From the NCBI RefSeq assembly GCF_027943255.1, contig NC_072893.1:125301784-125365783 (forward strand): 64,000 nucleotides of DNA. The letters run 5' to 3'. Shown in pieces: positions 23,741 to 35,245 of the stretch. Made by a program: the position numbers and the translations under genes. Every line of letters starts with the position of its first letter. Position 1 is the first letter of the stretch. The stretch is from Anastrepha obliqua (Eukaryota > Arthropoda > Insecta > Diptera > Tephritidae). The notes under the pieces are model-generated. The model was not told the origin of the DNA and did no database searches. It was given only the letters and a program-made list of their open reading frames with translations.

Positions 23741-24730
23741 CAGTACCTGACCACTGAATTATGACCGATGATAAAAATTACATATTTATGGCTTTGAGAG
23801 CGAATAAAAAGCAAACGGTATTGAAGCATTTAAAAAAGTTTACAAATTTGTTTTTATTAAAAGCTTCTTGACATGTTTGCATTAAAAATATTTATTTGAA
23901 ACTGATATTTCGTGGCTCATCCCTTTGCTGTTAAGACGGCCGCTATTCGTTGAGGCATACAGGCTACGCACTGTATTATCTTCATCTTAAGATTTTGGTC
24001 ATTATATGTACTACACATCCTCGATGTATTCCTTAAGCTGTTGTTATTGTGCTATTATTCTGCTGGTATACTGCCGATTTGAGGTATGCTCAACATTTTT
24101 CGATGGGGTTAAGGTCCGGTGAATTGCCAGCCCCTGACAAAACTAATATTTCCATTGAATTCAGATAATTCATGCTCATGCTGGATGTGTGACATGAAAC
24201 TCCATCTTGCATAAAGGTGTATTCGTCTCTCGGACACTTCAGGGTTTCTAGCAGCAAAACGTTTTCCAGCACGTCCACGTACAGAGCGCATTGTTCCCTC
24301 AACAAAATGTAGCGGACCCTTTGAGGCTATACAGCCCCAAACCATAATACTGGGGGGGTGTTTGACCCTTGGAAGCACGCAATCGTCAAAATATCGTTCT
24401 CCGGCTCTTCTGCGAACAGAATTTGCGGTTTTTGTGAACGCTTCCAATCGGCATTCATCGCTGAAGGTGATCTGTAAGAAGAAAAACAAACTCACAAAAA
24501 GTGTGAATATTCACATCTTCTTACTGCTATTTGACAAAGGAAAAAATGTTTTTTTTAACTTACTTTTTTCCAATTTGTTGCTTTTGTTCTGATGTCAAAT
24601 GCGACTTTCGGCCCAATTTCAAAAAAAACTGGTTAAATTGAAAAAAAGTATAATCGACGTGACAAATTCAAATAACAGTTTTTATTTTTCAAACGACTCT
24701 CGTTAAAGTGCCTAGACAGTGGCCTGCTGG
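23741..24730 (-). mobile_element. Tc1-like transposon, internally deleted, frameshifted
   Basis: The left end begins CAGTACCTGACCACTGAATT directly after TA (23739-23740), a Tc1-type terminus. On the minus strand the transposase reads ITFSDECRLEAF (first catalytic Asp), then PSIMVWGCIASKGPLHFVEGTM, then after a frameshift FMQDGVSCHTS (second Asp) and GNSPDLNPIE (third acid). Upstream, LTSEQKQQIGK resembles the N-terminal helix-turn-helix, but only about 90 bases separate it from the catalytic start. Most of the N-terminal half is therefore missing. The right boundary near 24730 (CAGTGG...) is only a weak match to the left end. The element splits the motif array downstream of bi. Confidence 0.78.
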
Positions 24731-24803
24731 TCTCTACACTTTACCACAATTGGAGTACTTTAAGTAGCAGGGTTTTCCAAGAAAATCTTCAATTTCGGCT
24801 TGC

Positions 24804-25030
24804 GTTCCACATACAATAATCATGAACTTTTCAAGCCACCTTTTAAATTAAGCTCGGCCGTAACAAAAAAAGTCACCTTGAAATTGTACCAGTTTCGCAT
24901 GCAATCCACTAATTGTCCACATGCTGCCGACATGAACTTTTCGCTTACATAAATCATATTTCACGCTATGCGAGCATTCAACATTTTGCTTCGAAATTTT
25001 AGCAGTTCCCCATACAATCCTAGTTTTCTA
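24804..25030 (+). repeat. Diverged ~90-bp motif array (right part)
   Basis: The core found downstream of bi recurs here as GTTCCACATACAATAATCA at 24804, GTTTCGCATGCAATCCAC at 24892 and GTTCCCCATACAATCC at 25004, spacings 88 and 112. The CATGAACTTTTC segment also repeats between units. Orientation and spacing agree with the left part, so both probably were one array before the Tc1 insertion. Confidence 0.65.
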
Positions 25031-27501
25031 TTAAATTATGCCTTCAATTGGCGCCTTTGCCTAAAAAAATTTGCTATCTGCGAGCTATCAAAGAGCGTCT
25101 GTCCTGCTTGAAGCGGGTAACTCAAGATGGCAGTCGCACCGTGCGAATAGGAACTTTTTGGCTCATTGTACCCGAAAATGCAAAAAATGTTTTGAATTCG
25201 GCAAAATCGTCTAACATAACTGCCTTAAAACACTTCGAGGGCTTGGAAGCGCCAAAAATGCGCTAAAAGAAAAACTGTTTGTAAAAGGGATATCAATAGA
25301 ATGAAAAATATAAAAAACTTGTATGCATTATTTATTAGAACTTAAACTTTATTAAAAAATGTATTTTAATTTTTCTTTACAAAAATTAGTATGTAAAAAA
25401 TCACAGTACAATGAAAAAAAGTTGCTCCACGGTCTACATCATTTCTCCTTGAAATGTTGATGGATCTATAAAAAGTTAAAAAATTCTTTTAAAATAAAGT
25501 ACAATAAATTTTGCAATTTACGGAATTTTAAAAAAAGTATGCGCTTTACGTCACACTTTCATTATGTTTATAAAATTTTTTAATAAAAATATCAAAAATC
25601 CGGCTCGACAGACTATAGAGGAAACACTTTCGAATTAAAAACAAAACTGCATCAAAAAATATTAAAAACTGTATGAGTTATCATGCAGACTATGCCGGAA
25701 AAAGTAGTTTCGAGAAAAACGAGTTTAACTTTCAAGTGGAAACGAAGAACAGCTACCTGTGCGCATTCTCGTCGGGCAGTCACATTTTCTACTATAATCT
25801 TTCCAATCGACTTCCACAGAAGTACGCCTAAAACTATAAAGAATAATAATCTGTAAGAAAACAAATCGATTTTTTGAAAATTCTGGACGTAGGGGTTACA
25901 AGGATTCACTGACATAACTTAGAAAATTTTTGAGATATTTCAGTGAACAGATAACAGCACTGTTAAAAAAAAAATGTTACCCAAATTTAAATTTATACGC
26001 CCTCAATAATGTGGTTGGGTGTGAATTCCAAGTGGCAGTCAAAGCAAAGCGGGAGGCATTACCTTTTTCAGCTCGAATGATTGAAGCGGCTTTATGGGTA
26101 TTGAAGCAAGAATTTTCAGCAATGTGTGCTTTTGTCACATGCAGATTTAAGTAAATTTTTCCGTAAAATAGCAAAACATAAAATCAAAGTAAGCTTAAGG
26201 TGCAAAAATATGCAGGTTTGTACCATTTTCCGTGCACAGTCGGTCCTATGTCACCGAAAAGAGCTGAATTGATGGTCAACGAAGGACAGTAAATTTATTA
26301 GCACATCTTAAATATTTATGGAAGAGAAATTCTGCTGCTACAACACCAACTAAACCCATGCACCTCCCCGCCTTTAGCCTCCTCTGTGCACTTTACCCAC
26401 CGACGCTTGGCAGCTAAAGCCAAAACTAAATGTTTGATTAGCATCAGTGGCGAGTAACAGCTATGAAAATCGAATAACAACAATAAACTAACAGAAATTA
26501 CAGCCTGTACTCCTCCATACCGCCACCACCACCAGTGCAATTGACACTTCACTTTTGGACTGTGACAAATTGCAATGCTTCGGTCACCACCGGGGTCATT
26601 GGCTGACCCCTGCACATTTGCCAAGTACTGACCGTTACAGTGGCTGTATGCAGCTATTCACGTTGCTGCTGGTGTGGCATGTGGCACATATGTGCCTCAC
26701 TATAAATGTGACTAACTTTCATTAATTCATTGGGGGTGGCAATGGTAATCGTAATCGTACGAGCATTGGGACCTCTCATCGATCTGAGCAGATAGTCAAT
26801 GCGGCTCAATTGTCTGCGGCTGTCAATTTCAAAAATTACAATAATTTATAGCCTGAGAGTTGTGTGGACTAGTGGCATAGGGTGCACGAGGGGTCGACAT
26901 TTAAGAAGAATGCGAATGCACTTTAGTTGATAACGTTATCAAAACAGCAAAAAAACAAAACAGCAATAAGTGTGATGGTGCAGTGGCAATTACGAAGGGA
27001 TGTGCAATGAAGTGAAAAGGGCAGGGTATGAGGCTAAAGGACGTAGCATTCAGATAGGATGCATACACTGATAGGACATAGATGAGACGCACAAGCACAC
27101 AGGGAAATGTTTATTATATCTGTTTTTTTTTAATTTTTTTTTTTTGTTTACTTTGTTTTTATTTTTTTTTTTTTTTTGCTGTAGGAAGTTAATTCAGCAA
27201 AGCCTAGTATTTTTCCTTTCTTATAATTAATATGGCAATGCCTTTTTCTCAATTTCCCGATCGCTGATAGTTGGTTATGATAATTGCGAGTGAGTCAAAT
27301 GTAACTTTTAATCTCAGAGACAGTTTGCCTATGCCTCATAGTCGTGCGCTCAACTGCATCCTGCTTAAAGACAAGGCTTCACATATACTCGTACAGTGAA
27401 GGACTTAAGTCTACATACAGCAGCATTTTTCCTATTTCGCAGATGGTATACAATAATTGAAACAAATTTTGATACAGTTTTTTCGGAATTCATATCTTAT
27501 A
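25031..27501. other. Intergenic or flank sequence, no gene recognised
   Basis: No open frame has a recognisable domain. 25660-25910 shares a short composition and order of motifs with 30990-31200 (GAGAAAAACKMRTTTAA and later ATTTTTTTGAAAATTCTG), suggesting a dispersed repeat. 27120-27180 is a T-rich run. The remainder shows nothing identifiable. Confidence 0.4.
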
Positions 27502-28946
27502 TCTATACTAATATTATAAAGAGGAAAACTTTGTTTGTTTGTTTGTTTGTTTGTAACGAATAGGCTCAAAAACTACTGGACCGATTTTAAAAATTCTTTC
27601 ACCATTCGAAAACTACATTATCCACGAGTAACATGGAGTACATTTTATTTTGGAAAAAAATAGGGTTCCGTAAGATATTTGGATTTTTCGGACACAAACT
27701 GAAAAAAATCTTATATATAAAATAAAGTCAACTTTTTGTGTGTGTTCGCTAACCGGCCGTGTCTGCACCGTGTCTACACACATTGTTAAGAAGGTATTGA
27801 AGATGGTTTCCGTATAGTTTGGATACCTATTGGTGGATAGGGCTCGAGATATAGGTCAAAATGTGGACCCGGGTAACCTTCGGATGTGTATGTACAATAT
27901 GGGTATCAAATTGAAGCTGTTGGTGAATGCTTTAGTACAGAGTATTTTTCATGCCGCTCCGTGACTGGGGTCTCGAGATATAGGTCAAAACGTGGACCCG
28001 GGTAACCTTTGGATGTATATGTACAATATGGGTATCAAATGGAAGCTGTTGGTGAATGCTTTAGTTCAGAGTATTTCCATCCGCTCCGTGACTAGGGTCT
28101 CGAGATAGAGACCAAAACGTGGACCCTAGAATGTGTTTGTACAATATGGATATCAAATGAAAGCTGTTGATAACTGCCTTAATACGGGGTAATTTTCATA
28201 CCTATTGATGACTAGGGTCTCGAAATATATGCCAAAACGTGGACCCGCCGTGTCTTTGCACCGAATTAAACCAAACTTATGCACATTGTTAAGTAAGTAT
28301 TGAAAATGGGTTTCGTAAAGTTTGGTTGTAATTCGGAGCAGTGGCAACGGGTACAGCGTTCTTTTGAGCCAGCCATAATGCCGCTTACTTTTTTAACGCT
28401 TGGGGCGGAACTGAACTGTCAAATTGACAGTGTGAGTTACAATGTGTCAATATTTCTTTCTGATTTGGATGCCATAAGGAAAAAACGTAAGTGCAACATG
28501 TAAAAATTGTTTGTGAATTTTTTTGGAGTGGATTTTGGAACAGTGAATAATTTCTTACGAAATTTGAGAATTTAATGTGAAATCCGAATGAAATTATGTG
28601 TTCGTGGAAAAAACAATTTTTTTCGTTTTTTTTTTTTTTTGAAAAATATAAATGGATAATGGTTAAAAAAGCTCCAATGCTTAATAAAACATATAAATTG
28701 AAACGAAAAATTCATGGATGATCAGGAAGAAAGACGATTGTTTATTCATATGCGTTGATTTGAAATTTAAAAACAATCTTCTTTTTTCCTGATTTTCAAT
28801 TAATATTTCATATTTACTCAAAAACAAATAGAAAAAAAATTGAATAAAGAATAAAGAAATAAATAATATGAAAACCATATCTTTTCTGTTCTAAACCATA
28901 TCCATTCTATTTTAGTGTGCCCAGCGAAGGGGGCCGGGTTTGCTAG
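27502..28946 (+). mobile_element. Non-autonomous Helitron, copy 1
   Basis: The element begins TC after A (27501-27503, ATCTATACTAATATTATAAA) and ends GGGCCGGGTTTGCTAG at 28946 before T. This is the TC...CTRR layout of Helitrons with insertion between A and T. A short GCCC/GGGC stem precedes the CTAG end. A second TC start (TCTTATATATAAAATAAAG) lies at 27709, so it could be two nested 5' ends. No Rep/helicase coding is present, so it depends on another element. The body holds four units of a ~125-base internal repeat. Confidence 0.75.
27843..28250 (+). repeat. Internal minisatellite of Helitron copy 1 (four units)
   Basis: CTCGAGATATAGGTCAAAAC followed by GTGGACCC marks units at 27843, 27972, 28099 and 28219 (the last as CTCGAAATATATGCC). 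Each continues with a TACAATATGGGTATCAAAT and GAAGCTGTTG segment. Copy 2 has one unit fewer. Confidence 0.85.
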
Positions 28947-30095
28947 TATAAAATAAAGTAAACTTTTTGTGTGTGTTCGCTAACCGGCCGTGTCTTTGTA
29001 CCGAATTAAACCAAACTTACACACATTGTTAACAAGGTATTGAGAATGGTTTCCGTATAGTTTGGATACCTATTGGTGGATAGGGTTCGAGATATAGGTC
29101 AAAACGTGGACCCGGGTAACCTTCGGATGTGTATGTACAATATGGGTATCAAATGGAAGCTGTTGGTGAATGCTTTAGTACAGAGTATTTTTCATGCCGC
29201 TCCGTGACTGGAGTCTCGAGATATAGGTCAAAACGTGGACCCGGGTAACCTTTGGTTGTGTATGTACAATATGGGTATCAAATGAAAGCTGTTGATAAGT
29301 GCTTTAATACGGGGTAATTTGCATACCTATTGATGACTAGGGTCTCGAAATATATGCCAAAACGTGGACCCGCCGTGTCTTTGTACCGAATTAAACCAAA
29401 CTTATACACATTGTTAAGTAAGTATTGAAAATGGGTTTCGTAAAGTTTGGTTGCAATTCGAAACACTGGCAACGCGTACAGCGTTCTTTTGAACCAGCCA
29501 TAATGTCGTTTACTTTTTTAACGCTTGGGGCGGAACTGAACTGTCAAATTGACAGTGTGAGTTACAATGTGTCAATATTTCTTTCTGATTTGGATGCCAT
29601 AAGGAGAAGACGTAAGCGCAAAGTGTAAAAACTTTTTGTGAATTTGTTTGTGAATTTTTTTGGAGTGGATTTTGGAACAATGAATAATTTCTTCCGAAAT
29701 TTGAGAATTTAATGTGAAATCCAAATGTTCAAATGAAATTATGTGTTCGTGGGAAAAAATTTTTTTTTCCTTTTTTTTTTTTTGAAAAATATAAATGGAT
29801 AATGGTTAAAAAAGTTCCAATGCTTAATAAAACATATAAATTGAAACGAAAAATGCATGGATGATCAGGAAAAAAGACGATTGTTTCATAGTTATTCATT
29901 TGCGTTGATTTGAAATTTAAAAACAATCTTCTTTTTTCCTGATTTTCAATTTATATTTCATATTTACTCAAAAACAAATAGAAAAAAAATTGAATAAAGA
30001 ATAAAGAAATAAATAATATGAAAACCATATCTTTTCTGTTCTAAACCATATCTATTCTATTTTAGTGTGCCCAACGAAGCGGGCCGGGTTTGCTA
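28947..30095 (+). mobile_element. Non-autonomous Helitron, copy 2, head-to-tail with copy 1
   Basis: Sequence from TATAAAATAAAGTAAACTTT repeats the body of copy 1 from about 27715 with high identity, and ends CCGGGTTTGCTAT near 30095. It lacks the first ~210 bases of copy 1 and starts exactly at copy 1's CTAG terminus. This points to tandem head-to-tail joining rather than two independent insertions. The stem before the end (GCCCAACGAAGCGGGC) is better preserved than in copy 1. Internal repeat units occur at 29086, 29215 and 29344. Confidence 0.8.
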
Positions 30096-30248
30096 TTTAT
30101 TCATAAATTTACGAAAATTAAATTATTTTACTTGCTTTATAAAAAGAAAATTAACAAAACAACAAATTAGCAGGATGACAAAAGTCTACACACAGTTCAT
30201 TTCATTTAATTTTGTCCCATTTGGCATTAGTCATTAAGCGATGTATTA

Positions 30249-30600
30249 TTGGGTTGGGGAATAAGTTCATAGCGTTTTTATATTTTCTTTTATTTTACAA
30301 CGACTTGTTTGCTGTTTGACAAAGGGTAAGTATTCATGCGATACAACTCTTTCTGCTCTACAAAACTATGTTAATTGTATTTTTGAGTTATTTAATTTTT
30401 TATTATTGTACTTTTGAGGCTTAGAAATGGAATACCCAGGAGGCAAAATTCAACATTCTCGACACCTATCCCGGGACATTTGTGACGTGTATGGATAAGG
30501 TGTCATAGGCAAGTCTATGGCACGGAAATGGTTTCGAAAGTTCAAAAATAGTGACTTTGAAGTCGATGACACGTCCCGAAAAAATGATGATTTTCAATAA
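30249..30600 (+). mobile_element. Mariner 5'-end fragment
   Basis: The left terminus TTGGGTTGGGGAATAAGTTC follows TA at 30247-30248, a mariner-type end. Inside, frames read DICDVYG and then SMARKWFRKFKNSDFEVDD. This matches the N-terminal paired-like domain of mariner (W...F..G.F...D). The rest of the transposase and the right end are missing. Confidence 0.65.
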
Positions 30601-30619
30601 TTTTTGTTTTTGCTAGTCA

Positions 30620-31400
30620 ATTGCTTTATTTTACAAAAATGAAAGTTATCGCTGTTTGTGTGGAGCCCTTTTCTCCAAAAGTCGTTTGCGGTGATCATCA
30701 CAAGTCCTTGGAGGTTCATCTAAAATCAATCGGACATGAGAAATTAACTTTATTAATAGATACTTTTTTGCCTGATCAAAGATTTTTTTTCTCAAAACTA
30801 ACAATATGGCGGCCTCAGGAAATATATTTCAGATTTACGAGAAAAAAAAACCGACAATTAATTATTTAAAAAAAAATCTAAATTTTGAAACAAAAAATCC
30901 TTCGTTCAGGCACGAGTTTTTTATGTTTTTCAAAAACAGTAAAGATTTTATTGAAATATACGAAGCGGTTTTTAAGTTACAGCGAACACTAGTTCAAAAA
31001 ACATAGTTTTGAGAAAAACTCATTTAAAGTTTTGCTATCTGCTCCGGAGCGTCCGAGCACCCTTTGTTAATTGTTGAAAAACTCGAAAAGTATTTGTCGG
31101 ATTCACTTCAAATTTTCACACAATATTTCTAAGACATTATACTTTAATAAATGTCATAAAAAATCAATTTTTTTGAAAATTCTGTCTACCCCTAACTCCT
31201 TAATTTTTAGTCGAGCCAAGATGTAGAAAAACGCAGCTAAGTGCGGCGTAGTGACCATAAAAGGTGGTCGCATCGGACTGATGTACAAAAATTCAAAATA
31301 AAAGTACTTAGAAAATTTCTCTATATTCGTGCCCTGAGAATGTGGTTTTTAAGTATTAAGGCATCTCTCAAGTAACAATACGCGATTTTCTGTTTTAATT
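30620..31400. repeat. Unclassified dispersed repeat, related to 25660-25910
   Basis: The segment from about 30990 contains TTTTGAGAAAAACTCATTTAAAGTTTTG, and later AATTTTTTTGAAAATTCTG next to CTACCCCTAACTCC. The same order occurs at 25700-25900 (GAGAAAAACGAGTTTAA then GATTTTTTGAAAATTCTGG and GTAGGGGTTA). This looks like a non-coding interspersed repeat. The open frame at 30621-30869 has no recognisable domain. Confidence 0.4.
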
Positions 31401-33189
31401 TTTACAGTGCACTAAATCTCTCTAAAAAGTTACAAATAGTTTAGAAGTCTCCCACAAGTCAACTTGCACTGAGAAGTTTGCGCTTACTCCATGTTTTGAT
31501 AGTTAAAAGTTTGAATTATTACTAAAACTTATAATTGTTGTCAAGGTGATATTCTTCACCTCACCTCACTTCCTCACTTAAGTGTATGTGCAACCCTTGC
31601 CCTACCCCGTTTATTTGATCGTTTTATTTCACCCATCCCTAACCCTTTTTCCCGCGTGTTATTTCTGCCTTTAAAAAGTATATAAATCATAAAAAACTTA
31701 GTGACTTCAACATGTCAGCGAACGCATTTCCTTATAACTTTTCGAACATTAACACATTGTCGGCACTGACAATTCTCTGACATTTGATATTTTCCAGTAG
31801 TTTTTCAGTGGGCGGGGAAGGAAGTTGCGTTAAAGTTTAACCTCAACAAATCAACTGTAACCACCCACATGAAAATTTTGTTGCAACTTGACAAAAGTCA
31901 AGTCAAAAGCCATGAGCTATGAATAAATTTTCATATAATATACTAAAAATAGGCAACAACAACAACATAGAATAAGGGAAAATAATCAGAAACGTTTACT
32001 AACTGCATCAATAATGCTAACAAACAAGCACCAGAAAGGACAACGCGCACGCACTTAACGAATGTATTGAGTAAAATATGCGAGACCGAGGAAATGCGAG
32101 ATGAGTGGTGCGACTGGCGGAAGTATTAAGGGAGCAAAGGGTTAAAACACCTACGTGCAAGTGTGTCGGCAAAGGAAACGTGGAAATGATTTGTGAATTA
32201 GTGTAGCACGCATTTAGGCGCGCAAACAAATCGCGCTTGAGTGCTTAAATGCAAGAAAAAAAACTGAAGCGCAGAAAAAAATGAAAGCATAAAAACACAA
32301 CTAAAATGTGAACCTAAAATAACCATAAAGGGGTTAACTGCGCAGTTTGAGCGCCGTCGTTGTATGAAAAGCCAAGACAGCTGCGTTGTTGGCGGCACTA
32401 CAATAATATATTTGTTGTATTTGTAATATTATATTATTTTTTTTTTTTAGTTTTCATGTGCGCCTAGTGCGCGTCTAAGCATATTTTGTCACGCATTGGC
32501 CACAGAAAATAATAATAATAAATTTTTAGAAAACTACTTTGCACGGTGGTAAAGGTTTAAAGGCCAATTAATAATGGAACTAAGTACGTAGTTAATTTGT
32601 TACTTTGTTGAAATGAGCAAAACAAAAAAGCTTAAATAAATAAACTATTCAAAGTGGATGTTGAAGACGAAAGGTGTTCAAGCTCGCCTCTTCAACTGTA
32701 GAGTGTCCCCAGAGCCTCCTAGGCAGCAGAGTGCTTTGACGTGTCAACGATAAACTGCCTGGCTATCATAAACGACATGAGTGATAAGCTAAATCGCTAA
32801 CTCCACAATCTTCTAACCTCAACTGCGCCAGTCACCTCAGAAGTCCCTCAAATAAATATTATCCAGCCGCTGCAGCCGAGCCGAGTGTGCATGTGCGCGA
32901 TGTGCAGACCATGGATTTCTAGATTCAAAATAGCATTTCGCATACCGAAAATGTGATTCATTAAAAATCATTTCCTACTAAATCACGGAATACTTCCTTC
33001 TACGACTCAGCACACACCACCGACTATTAACCTCTTAAGAAACTAATGAAATCACAGGGCATTTCCTTCTACGCCACTGCGCTCACTCCAACTCCGACTA
33101 ACCACTTCAAAATGCTGACGAAATCGTAAGAAAATTTTCCCTCTGCTTCTTAACGCTCACCACTCACATTTGCCATAAACTTTAAAATA
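31401..33189. other. Intergenic sequence, nothing recognised
   Basis: AT-rich DNA with short simple patches. No gene, inverted-repeat element or recognisable protein segment was found. Confidence 0.4.
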
Positions 33190-33700
33190 TAATCAATGTC
33201 CTCAAGTCCGTAGGCACAAGCACAAGAGGCGAGAATAAGAAGATTTTCTTCACTGCCTGCACAGCGCAGAGCTTGGCTACGGTAGAATACCCCAGTCCAA
33301 TGTGGTCAAGTAATAAGTGGCGCAAAGTGGAGAAACCTAAAAGCCTGTCCTATATAAAGCAACCGGCTGCCATCTTATGCCTTTCTGAAACTTGTGCCTT
33401 TAATGAGCACGAAGTACTCAAGATGAGTTAAGTTCCTTTTCTCAAAACAGTTATCGCAGTATTAGCCGTATAACTTTCCTTTTCTTGGTATAAGGCAGAC
33501 CAAAAATGGTCTAAATTCCCTTGAGCGGTTACTCTTACATCCGAGAAGAAATATATCCTACTCGCCTCGGAAATCTTATCACATGTGAGCAATCCACTCA
33601 CTGTAGCCTTGAAGGTTTCTAATCATATCAGTGCATACACCTCTTTCGCTATGTGTTGAATAATGTCAGACTCAGCGGAAGCTCCAAACCCAAAGAAGGT
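33190..33700 (-). mobile_element. Possible LINE 3' tail remnant
   Basis: On the minus strand broken frames give TLRHLLLDHIGLGYSTVAKL followed by a Cys-containing stretch. This is vaguely like the GHCLIG.H..RLG..C..C tail of RNase H-bearing LINEs. The match is weak and shifted, so this is only a suggestion. Confidence 0.25.
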
Positions 33701-33970
33701 ACAGAGTTGAGTGTTCCACTAGAGAGATGTCACTGTTCTGCTCTTGTTGTACAAATGTGTATCCATTATAGTTTTAGAAAATGCTGCAGAAGCCACAGTT
33801 CTTGGCTATATTTAGGACGTTTATAAATCCTTGAGGCTGGCCTGCAATTTGAGAGACCATAAATTATGTGAAAACTCCGAACTGCAAAGATTTTCATGAG
33901 AAACTTCTTCATGGCAGAAAAACCATATAGAAAGAGGTTTGCGATTGACTGACAGCAAACCCCTTTTCTA

Positions 33971-34330
33971 CAGGGTTGGCCATATTAAACTGACCCATGT
34001 GATTATTAAAAAAATATGGAAAAAGAAACATTTTTTTGTGTTTCATTGTGAAAAACATTTAATTTAGTTCAAGGAGATTCGTTTACATCACTTTTTGAAT
34101 ATGATATCGCGCAAGTGGTCGCCCTTAGCTCGTATAGCGTAATGTGCCCGTTTTTCGGCGTTTTCCATAGTTTTGGCCAGCGTCTCGGCCGATATGGCGG
34201 CTATTTCCCGTCGGATATTGGCCTTAAGTGCGCCTAGTGTCTTTGGCTTGTTGACGTAAACCTTAGATTTCAAATTACAGTAAAAAGTTATAGGGTTACT
34301 CAATGGGTCAGTTTAATATGGCCAACCCTG
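33971..34330 (-). mobile_element. 360-bp mariner-derived MITE with perfect 28-bp TIRs
   Basis: The ends are exact inverted repeats for 28 bases, starting CAGGGTTGGCCATATTAA, with TA on both sides (33969-33970 and 34331-34332). The minus-strand interior keeps a 71-codon frame: LKSKVYVNKPKTLGALKANI, then RREIAAI and finally GDHLRDIIFKK. This is the C-terminus of a mariner-like transposase after the last catalytic acid. The element is an internal deletion derivative that cannot encode a transposase. The perfect TIRs and clean TA flanks point to recent mobilisation in trans. Confidence 0.9.
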
Positions 34331-34384
34331 TATTATTTAGGCCCCATAATACCATAGAAGTCACCCTCACAGCAGCCTCATACG

Positions 34385-35245
34385 GTGAACTCTAATAGAA
34401 TATGGCATCCCGGCCCTCAAACAGAAAAAAAATCGCAAGGAACCATACTTGTGAATTCGATGGCTGTTGGTTGATTCATTCTTGGTCAGAAGTTCACGGA
34501 CGGATAATGATGGCATTGTGCGATGCTGCGTTATGATGCTTCAAAATCCGCGAGCTGTTTTTCCACAACTCCTTCCGTTTTTGGCGAATTGCTTCACGCA
34601 AACGTCTCATAATGTCCAAATAATAGTCCTGTCTAACCTTTTGCTGTCTTTTTTGGCTGAAAACGACGTGGTTTTTTTGGCCTTTGTTTATTCGGAGCTC
34701 TCCCGCAAGCCCACGTCTCGTCTCCAGTAATTCGTAGGATGAATGTTGGGTCGGATTCAGCCTTGGAAATCAGGTCTTTGGCGATATCAATGCGGTCCCT
34801 TTTTATATGAAATTCAGCTACTTTAGGATCAACTTTTCAGCAACATTAACTATAATGCCCTGAACTGTTACATAAGCAATGTTCCAACCCTTTATCAGCT
34901 CTCTGATTGCTCATTTGTGGTTATTAATTAACTTTTCTTATTGCTGTTCATCAGTTACCGATGTCGAGGGCCTGCCACTACGCAGGCCATTCGTTATCAT
35001 CGATGGAGTCAAGAACTCTTCTAAAACATTTATGCCACTCGTAATGGGCTGTTTTCTTTGAAATATCATCATCGAAACAGTTTCCCAACATTTCTAGTAA
35101 TCTCGGCTTGATGGGAGAGCTACTAGGGCTCCCAGCAGCGTGCAGGTGTGAGTCCAATGCATGCAAGTAGAAATGAATGGCTCCTACCATGACTTGGGTG
35201 ATGTGCTTGCGATTCGTCCGCGGATACTCCAAATAAATTATTGAT
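34385..35245 (-). mobile_element. Mariner transposase pseudogene
   Basis: On the minus strand the N-terminal domain reads LEMLGNCFDDD, then KKTAHYEWHKCF, matching mariner's helix-turn-helix region (L...LG...G...L.K....EWHK.F). Later frames give ITGDETW (first catalytic Asp), then YYLDIMRRLREAIRQKR-like and a LKHHNAASHNALI region at the second Asp position (HHDNAPSHTA in intact copies). The second catalytic Asp is changed to Asn. Several frameshifts and stops separate the pieces. It lies only 50 bases from the MITE but belongs to a different mariner branch. Confidence 0.78.

Noticed and set aside
28300..29628. Matching ~67-codon frames in both Helitron copies
   Set aside because: The copies differ mostly by amino-acid-changing substitutions, so there is no sign of protein constraint; shared ancestry is enough.
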